Under the pieces are notes generated by a model. It worked only from the letters and a program-made list of their open reading frames with translations. It was not told the DNA's origin and made no database searches. A DNA stretch of 64,000 nt from JADLGL01 sp963732865 (GTDB lineage Bacteria > Pseudomonadota > Alphaproteobacteria > Rhizobiales > Kaistiaceae), in assembly GCA_963732865.1 (NCBI GenBank), contig CAVTBC010000001.1, positions 496,001 to 560,000 on the forward strand, given 5' to 3'. A program made the position numbers and the translations under genes. Of the stretch, positions 59,493-64,000 are shown in pieces (positions within the stretch are counted from its first letter, which is position 1; each line of letters begins with the position of its first letter).

Positions 59493-60806
59493 TCAGGCGA
59501 GCCCGTAGATCGGGAATCTCTCGGTCAGGGCCTTCACGCGGCCACGCACTGCGGTTTCGACCGCGTCATTGCCCTCGTCGCCATTGGCTGCAAGGCCGTC
59601 CAAAGTCTCGCGGATCATGTCCCCAATCTCGCGAAACTCGGCAACGCCGAAGCCGCGCGTCGTGCCGGCCGGGCTGCCGAGCCGAATGCCGGAGGTGATC
59701 ATCGGCTTCTCCGGGTCGAAGGGAACGCCGTTCTTGTTGCAGGTGATGTTGGCGCGGCCGAGCGCCGTCTCCGCCGCTTTGCCGGTGAGGCCTTTGGGAC
59801 GGAGATCGACGAGCATCAGATGGGTGTCGGTACCGCCGGAGACAACCTCAAGGCCGGCCGCATACATCGCGGTCGCCAGCGCGTCCGCATTGGCGACGAC
59901 ATTGCTGATGTAGCTCTTGAATTCCGGCTGTAATGCCTCGCGGAAGGCGACCGCCTTGGCGGCGATCACATGCATCAACGGACCGCCTTGGAGACCCGGG
60001 AAAACGGCCGAGTTGATCTTCTTGGAAATGTCCTCGCTGTTGGTGAGAACCATGCCGCCGCGCGGGCCGCGCAGCGTCTTATGCGTCGTCGTCGTGACGA
60101 TGTCGGCATATGGGAACGGGCTCGGATGGGCGCCGCCGGCGACGAGGCCGGCGAAATGCGCCATGTCCACCATCAGGAGCGCGCCGACGCTGTCGGCGAT
60201 CGTCTTGAAGGCGGCGAAGTCGATGATGCGCGAATAGGCCGAACCGCCGGCGATGATGATTTGCGGCTTGTGCTCCTTGGCGAGTTGCTCGACCTGATCG
60301 AGGTCGATGCGGCCATCCTGGCGACGAACGCCATATTGCACGGCGTTGAACCACTTGCCCGACATGTTGGGCGGTGCGCCGTGGGTCAAATGACCGCCGG
60401 CGGCGAGGCTCATGCCGAGGATTGTGTCGCCCGGCTTGGCAAGGCCAAGCAGCACCGACTGATTGGCCTGGCTGCCCGAGTTCGGCTGGACGTTGGCGAA
60501 GCCGCAGTTGAAGAGTTGCTTGGCACGGTCGATCGCGAGGTTCTCGGCGATATCGACAAACTGGCAGCCGCCATAGTAACGGCGGCCAGGATAGCCCTCG
60601 GCGTATTTGTTGGTGAGGACGGAGCCCTGTGCTTCCAGCACCGCAGCCGAGACGATGTTCTCGGAGGCGATGAGCTCGATTTCATCGTTCTGACGGTTCA
60701 GCTCGCTAGCGATGGCGGCCGCGATCTCGGGGTCGCGCTCGGCCAGAGGCTGCGAAAAGAACGATTCAGACGAGGCGGCGCTCATGGCGCTTGCCCTCAC
60801 ATTCAT
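59493..60806 (-). CDS. glyA: serine hydroxymethyltransferase
   Basis: 437 residues from ATG at 60806, with GAAGGA 5 nt before it; ATG at 60785 is also possible. NEIELIASENIVSAAVLEAQGSVLTNKYAEGYPGRRYYGGC, VLLGLAKPGDTILGMSLAAGGHLTHG, VDMAHFAGLVAGGAHP and the PLP-lysine motif TTTTHKTLRGPRGGMVL identify it. It interconverts serine and glycine, supplying methylene-tetrahydrofolate. First of the string glyA-nrdR-ribD-ribE-ribH-nusB-thiL. Confidence 0.95.
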   Translation of the reverse strand: MNVRASAMSAASSESFFSQPLAERDPEIAAAIASELNRQNDEIELIASENIVSAAVLEAQGSVLTNKYAEGYPGRRYYGGCQFVDIAENLAIDRAKQLFNCGFANVQPNSGSQANQSVLLGLAKPGDTILGMSLAAGGHLTHGAPPNMSGKWFNAVQYGVRRQDGRIDLDQVEQLAKEHKPQIIIAGGSAYSRIIDFAAFKTIADSVGALLMVDMAHFAGLVAGGAHPSPFPYADIVTTTTHKTLRGPRGGMVLTNSEDISKKINSAVFPGLQGGPLMHVIAAKAVAFREALQPEFKSYISNVVANADALATAMYAAGLEVVSGGTDTHLMLVDLRPKGLTGKAAETALGRANITCNKNGVPFDPEKPMITSGIRLGSPAGTTRGFGVAEFREIGDMIRETLDGLAANGDEGNDAVETAVRGRVKALTERFPIYGLA

Positions 60807-60917
60807 CGGCGAATCCTTCAAAAAACGAGACGCGCGGCCAGCCAGCGCCGGAAGCGCTGCGCCTTAGCATATGGGCCGAGTCGGGCCAAGGCGACGCCTT
60901 TCACGGCGCCGCTGCCA

Positions 60918-62144
60918 CTATTGCATCGCGTATGTGCCGATGCCGTCAAGGCCGTAGATGTCGTCACGGAAGTTGACGACCCCGCTCTCCATGGCCCAGG
61001 CGGTGATGTAAGCCCAGTACAGCTTGGGGGGATTGCTGATCTCGGCGTTGATGCGTTCGCCGGAATTGAAGACCGCTTCGATATGATTGCGGTCCCAGCC
61101 GGGCGTATCGCGCAGCAGCCAGGTGATCAGCTCGCGGACATTCTGAACCCGGACGCAGCCGGAGGAATCGAAGCGATAGTCATCGCCGAACAGGGTCTTG
61201 TTCGGCGTGTCATGGAGATAGACCGAATAGGGGTTCGGGAAGTTGATCCGCACCGAGCCGAGCGAGTTGAACTCGCCAGGATCCTGCCGGAAGACGTAGC
61301 GCGTCGCCTCGTCGGTGTTCCAGTTGACGGACTCGGGGGCAACCTCCGTGCCTGACTGCGTGTAGATGTGGATGTGCTGCTCCGCGAGATAAGTCGGGTG
61401 CTGCTGCATCAACGGGATGAGGTCGCGCCGGATGATCGAGACCGGCACCGTCCAGAACGGATTGAAATTGACCTCGCGGATTTCGGAAGTGAGGATCGGA
61501 GATGGCCGGTCAACCTTGCCGACGACGGCCGTGTGGCGGCTGACGACCTGCCCGTTCTCGACCGCTTCGATCTCGGCGGCCGGCAGATTGACGAGGACAT
61601 AGCGCGCCGTCGTCGTCGATACGAGATCGCGTAGGCGGTCGCGGTTGACCTCGAGCTGATGCAGGCGCGCGTCAGCGGGAATGTTCAGGGCCGCGAATGT
61701 CGAGGCCCCAACCACGCCGTCGGCTGGCAGGCCATGCCGAGCCTGGAAACGGCGAACGGCAGAATTGACATAGGAATTGAACACAGTGGAAACGCCCGCC
61801 GACGCGTCGAGGTCGGCGGAAACAATCAGCCGTTGGCGCAGGACCGCGACGTTCGGCGAGTTGGAACCAAGCTGCAATTGCTGATCTGCTGGAACGACCG
61901 GCCAGCCGCCATTGTCGACGATCTGCTGATAGGTGACGATCGCCAACCCCATGGCGGCGACGATTTCGGGCGACAGGATCGGGCGCGAGGTGATGACGTC
62001 GGCCTGGTTGGGGCCACCGGTATCGAACCGGTCAAGGAGGCTCTGCGCGGCGGCAGGCCCTGCAGCGACCTGCGCCAAAGCCATCGCGCCGACGCATAAC
62101 CAGCCGGCAACGGAACGGCCTGCGCTTCGCTTGAAAATCACCAC
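60918..62144 (-). CDS. ldtP: L,D-transpeptidase (YcbB/LdtD type), LdtR-regulated candidate
   Basis: 408 residues. Signal peptide ends about residue 34 (AGPAAAQ). A peptidoglycan-binding-like region at about 95-155 (VAVLRQRLIVSADLDA..., VRRFQARHGLPADGVVGASTFAALN) is followed by the YkuD domain with catalytic residues His311 in YLHDTPNK and Cys330 in SSGCVRVQN. The long YcbB-type insert between the two is present. It makes 3-3 crosslinks or anchors proteins to peptidoglycan in the periplasm. It sits next to the LdtR-type regulator, on the same strand and separated from it by a terminator, as in Liberibacter, where LdtR regulates ldtP. Gene name by context. Confidence 0.85.
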   Translation of the reverse strand: MVIFKRSAGRSVAGWLCVGAMALAQVAAGPAAAQSLLDRFDTGGPNQADVITSRPILSPEIVAAMGLAIVTYQQIVDNGGWPVVPADQQLQLGSNSPNVAVLRQRLIVSADLDASAGVSTVFNSYVNSAVRRFQARHGLPADGVVGASTFAALNIPADARLHQLEVNRDRLRDLVSTTTARYVLVNLPAAEIEAVENGQVVSRHTAVVGKVDRPSPILTSEIREVNFNPFWTVPVSIIRRDLIPLMQQHPTYLAEQHIHIYTQSGTEVAPESVNWNTDEATRYVFRQDPGEFNSLGSVRINFPNPYSVYLHDTPNKTLFGDDYRFDSSGCVRVQNVRELITWLLRDTPGWDRNHIEAVFNSGERINAEISNPPKLYWAYITAWAMESGVVNFRDDIYGLDGIGTYAMQ

Positions 62145-62283
62145 GGACTACCCCCAGACAGCTGTGCGGATTTGCAGAGAATCGATGGCCGCGCGCGTGA
62201 GCGCGCCCAATGGTTGCCGCGTAATGCCATCGCTTCGCAATATGGCGCTTTGATGTTTCCGGCAAGAAGTCAAACTGATGTGA

Positions 62284-62310
62284 AAAAGCCCGGCGGCGAG
62301 CCGGGCTTTT
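62284..62310 (-). terminator. terminator of the ldtR-like gene
   Basis: AAAAGCCCGGC pairs with GCCGGGCTTTT, giving a symmetric hairpin with an A-run before and a T-run after, 25 nt past the stop of the minus-strand regulator. Works in either orientation. Confidence 0.8.
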
Positions 62311-62334
62311 CAGGAGACCCCAGATTTGAAGGCC

Positions 62335-62856
62335 CTACAGGCGATACAGGATCTGATCGGTCCAGAAACGCTCGAGCCGCTGGAGGGAGCGGTTGAGCGC
62401 GTGGAAGTCTTCCGCGCCGATGCCGCCGATCTGGTCGATCGAACGGATGTGACGCTCATAGAGGCGGTTGACGATGGTGGCGACGTCGCGGCCCTTCTCG
62501 GTCAGGCTGACGCGAACCGAGCGGCGATCCATGCGCGAACGCTGATGGTGGATGTAGCCCATCTCGACCAGCTTCTTGAGATTGTAGGAAACGTTCGAGC
62601 CGAGATAGTAGCCACGGGTGCGAAGCTCACCGGCGGTAAGTTCCGCATCGCCGATATTGAAAAGCAGCAGCGCCTGAACCGCGTTGACGTCGGAACGGCC
62701 GGCGCGGTCGAACTCGTCCTTGATGACATCCAGCAGGCGGCGATGCAGCCGCTCGACCAGCGTCAAGGCTTCCATATAGAGGGGCTTCAACGCCTCTCGG
62801 TCGGGTTGTGACGGCGCGACTGAAACGGCCTCCGCGCCCTGCTTGGAATTGATCAT
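62335..62856 (-). CDS. ldtR: MarR-family regulator, LdtR type
   Basis: 173 residues. MarR winged helix with VNAVQALLLFNIGDAELTAGELRTRGYYLGSNVSYNLKKLVEMGYIHHQRSRMDRRSVRVSLTEKGRDV: the recognition helix SNVSYNLKKLVEMGYI and the DRRSVRV wing are those of LdtR in Liberibacter and Sinorhizobium, which controls the adjacent L,D-transpeptidase and other cell-wall genes. The N-terminal about 20 residues are polar and variable. Upstream of the transpeptidase gene on the same strand. Confidence 0.92.
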   Translation of the reverse strand: MINSKQGAEAVSVAPSQPDREALKPLYMEALTLVERLHRRLLDVIKDEFDRAGRSDVNAVQALLLFNIGDAELTAGELRTRGYYLGSNVSYNLKKLVEMGYIHHQRSRMDRRSVRVSLTEKGRDVATIVNRLYERHIRSIDQIGGIGAEDFHALNRSLQRLERFWTDQILYRL

Positions 62857-63013
62857 CTGTTAGCCTCACTGTTATTCGCGGGATTATCTTTCCCTTGCTT
62901 GGGCTCACTTTTATCCGACGCAATTGAAGATGACCTTAAACGGCACGCTTAACGCCGGCTTACCGCCGCGCTTCCGATTTTAGCCGTAACGGAGGGTTCA
63001 ACCTCCGCGCTTA

Positions 63014-63574
63014 TCAGGGGGTTTCGCTCACGCGGCCCCGGCGTTCGCCGGGAGCAAGCGGACGAAGCGCGATCGCCTTGGAGAGCCCGGCCTTGGCGCC
63101 GGACGCCGCGCGGCTCGAACCGATTGCCCTGGCGACGGGTGCCATCAGGGCGATGGCGCGATGTGTCGAAGGCGCGGCCCGCGAGGTCAAGCGCAGGCCG
63201 ACATAGGCGGCGATGACCACCAACTGCTGAATGATCGCCACCACATCCAAGCCGAACGTTCCGGCGAAGACGGTGTGCATGGCGATCGCAGACGCGGTTG
63301 CATAGATCCAGATCACCACGCCCCATGAGGCGAGCATCCACAGGCCGACTGCGGCGACGATATAGGCGACGGCGAGATTGATCGTGGCGAACTGCCAGGG
63401 GCCACTCAGATCAGCAAAGGCCGTCGGATTGGCCGAGACCACACCAATGATCGTCGCCCATTGATAGAGGCCGAACAGCATGAGCACGCCGGCCAATGCA
63501 CGCTGGCGAAGATCAAGCCGCGACAACAATTGCGCCGCGCTTTGATGATGCCCGCTGTCCGTATCGTTTGCCAA
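63014..63574 (-). CDS. small integral membrane protein (DUF6163-like) near hemB
   Basis: About 186 residues from TTG at 63574; no ATG lies near the expected start. Four hydrophobic segments (RALAGVLMLFGLYQWATIIGVV, WQFATINLAVAYIVAAVGLWMLASWGVVIWIYATASAIAM, FGLDVVAIIQQLVVIAAYVGLRL). The position between ldtR and hemB is a known synteny in Hyphomicrobiales for a DUF6163-type protein, which I recall rather than verify. The C-terminal about 60 residues are basic and low-complexity. Divergent from hemB. Role unknown. Confidence 0.75.
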   Translation of the reverse strand: MANDTDSGHHQSAAQLLSRLDLRQRALAGVLMLFGLYQWATIIGVVSANPTAFADLSGPWQFATINLAVAYIVAAVGLWMLASWGVVIWIYATASAIAMHTVFAGTFGLDVVAIIQQLVVIAAYVGLRLTSRAAPSTHRAIALMAPVARAIGSSRAASGAKAGLSKAIALRPLAPGERRGRVSETP

Positions 63575-63744
63575 AAAGCCACCCAATTCGCCGCTGTCCC
63601 CACATTTGCGAGGAAGCAAACATTGCGCCAGCTGTGCGATCGCACAGGGTCGTTGATGCCGCTGGGCCGGGCGGCGGCCCTTCGTGTTTTGCCGCCTTCG
63701 AGCCAAGTGCTAGAAAAGGCCGAACTGACGGAGTTGCAAGCACA

Positions 63745-64000
63745 ATGAATGAGCAGCGGCGCTTCGGCGCGAGCGGCGGCACAGAGACCAATCTCCGCGA
63801 GATCCTGGGGGGCCGGCGCCTGCGCCGCACCCGGCGCACGGATTGGCTGCGCCGCATGGTGCGCGAGTTGGCGCTCAGCCCCGACGATCTGATTTGGCCG
63901 CTGTTCCTGATCGAGGGAACGGGCAAGCGAGAAGCGATCGCGTCGATGCCGGGCGTCGAAAGGCTGAGCGTTGATCTCGCGGTCGCGGCTGCCGAAGAAG
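63745..64000 (+). CDS. hemB: delta-aminolevulinic acid dehydratase, 5' part only
   Basis: 85 residues visible before the window ends. ATG at 63745 begins MNEQRRFGASGGTETNLREILGGRRLRRTRRTDWLRRMVRELALSPDDLIWPLFLIEGTGKREAIASMPGVERLSVD, the alphaproteobacterial HemB N-terminus (family pattern RRLRR---RRMV-E--L---DLIWPLFV-EG). The enzyme joins two 5-aminolevulinate molecules to porphobilinogen. The catalytic lysines and zinc/magnesium site lie beyond the window. Confidence 0.92.
   Translation, partial: MNEQRRFGASGGTETNLREILGGRRLRRTRRTDWLRRMVRELALSPDDLIWPLFLIEGTGKREAIASMPGVERLSVDLAVAAAEE

Overview
The window is chromosomal DNA of a high-GC alphaproteobacterium, most likely of the order Hyphomicrobiales (Rhizobiales). 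The assignment rests on gene order typical of that group: ldtR / small membrane protein / hemB; thiL-nusB-ribH-ribE-ribD-nrdR-glyA; the merR-ihfA-fabH-plsX-DUF177-Cbp3 string beside bamE; an NDUFS4-like complex I gene between tRNA genes; and rplM-rpsI upstream of argC. The genus cannot be fixed from sequence alone. There are four tRNA genes (Arg-TCT, Pro-TGG, Glu-TTC, Pro-GGG) and no rRNA, CRISPR array, transposase or phage gene.

Layout. 0-4 kb: a 55-residue membrane protein, a broken pentapeptide-repeat gene, a PepSY-type protein with a long Ser/Gly tail, a lipoprotein polysaccharide deacetylase and a long outer-membrane barrel protein. 4-15 kb: an acyltransferase, a cysteine synthase plus cystathionine lyase pair, tRNA genes, an NDUFS4-like protein, a DUF192 protein, a double cold-shock protein, a glyoxalase and an M16 protease. 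15-17 kb: a methyltransferase and a GT-C-like membrane protein. 17-20.5 kb: a sulfide/persulfide island (Blh-type persulfide dioxygenase, membrane protein, BigR/SqrR-type repressor, rhodanese, TauE/SafE exporter) arranged around one palindromic operator inside two overlapping divergent promoters. 21-31 kb: two tandem DHA2 efflux pumps, recJ, hom, an alaC-like aminotransferase and an ABC-2 exporter. 31.5-35.6 kb: CoA-binding protein, rplM-rpsI, a frameshifted argC, ctaA and a DUF2842 protein. 35.6-45 kb: a compact polysaccharide locus. 45-64 kb: mostly housekeeping genes, plus a proton-pumping pyrophosphatase, a berberine-bridge-type oxidase and an MFS protein, ending with ldt-ldtR and the start of hemB.

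The most interesting region is the polysaccharide locus. It combines a deacetylase, a FemAB/CelD-type acetyltransferase, a Wzz protein fused to a tyrosine-kinase-like domain without a recognisable Walker A lysine, a Wza export lipoprotein, one GT4 glycosyltransferase, a WcaJ/ExoY-type initiating transferase and a Wzy-type polymerase. This gene set resembles the holdfast (hfs) or unipolar polysaccharide (upp) machinery of stalked and budding alphaproteobacteria. A TTAACCAT element, like a CtrA half-site, lies just upstream of the wza-like gene.

A second theme is broken reading frames. argC carries two single-base frameshifts, and the wzz-kinase gene and the merR gene carry one each. In every case the downstream frame continues the conserved protein, and all four look like one extra base. 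argC is normally needed for arginine synthesis, so base-call or assembly error is the simplest explanation, but real decay cannot be excluded from this sequence. The pentapeptide gene has two frameshifts of the opposite sign and may be a true pseudogene.
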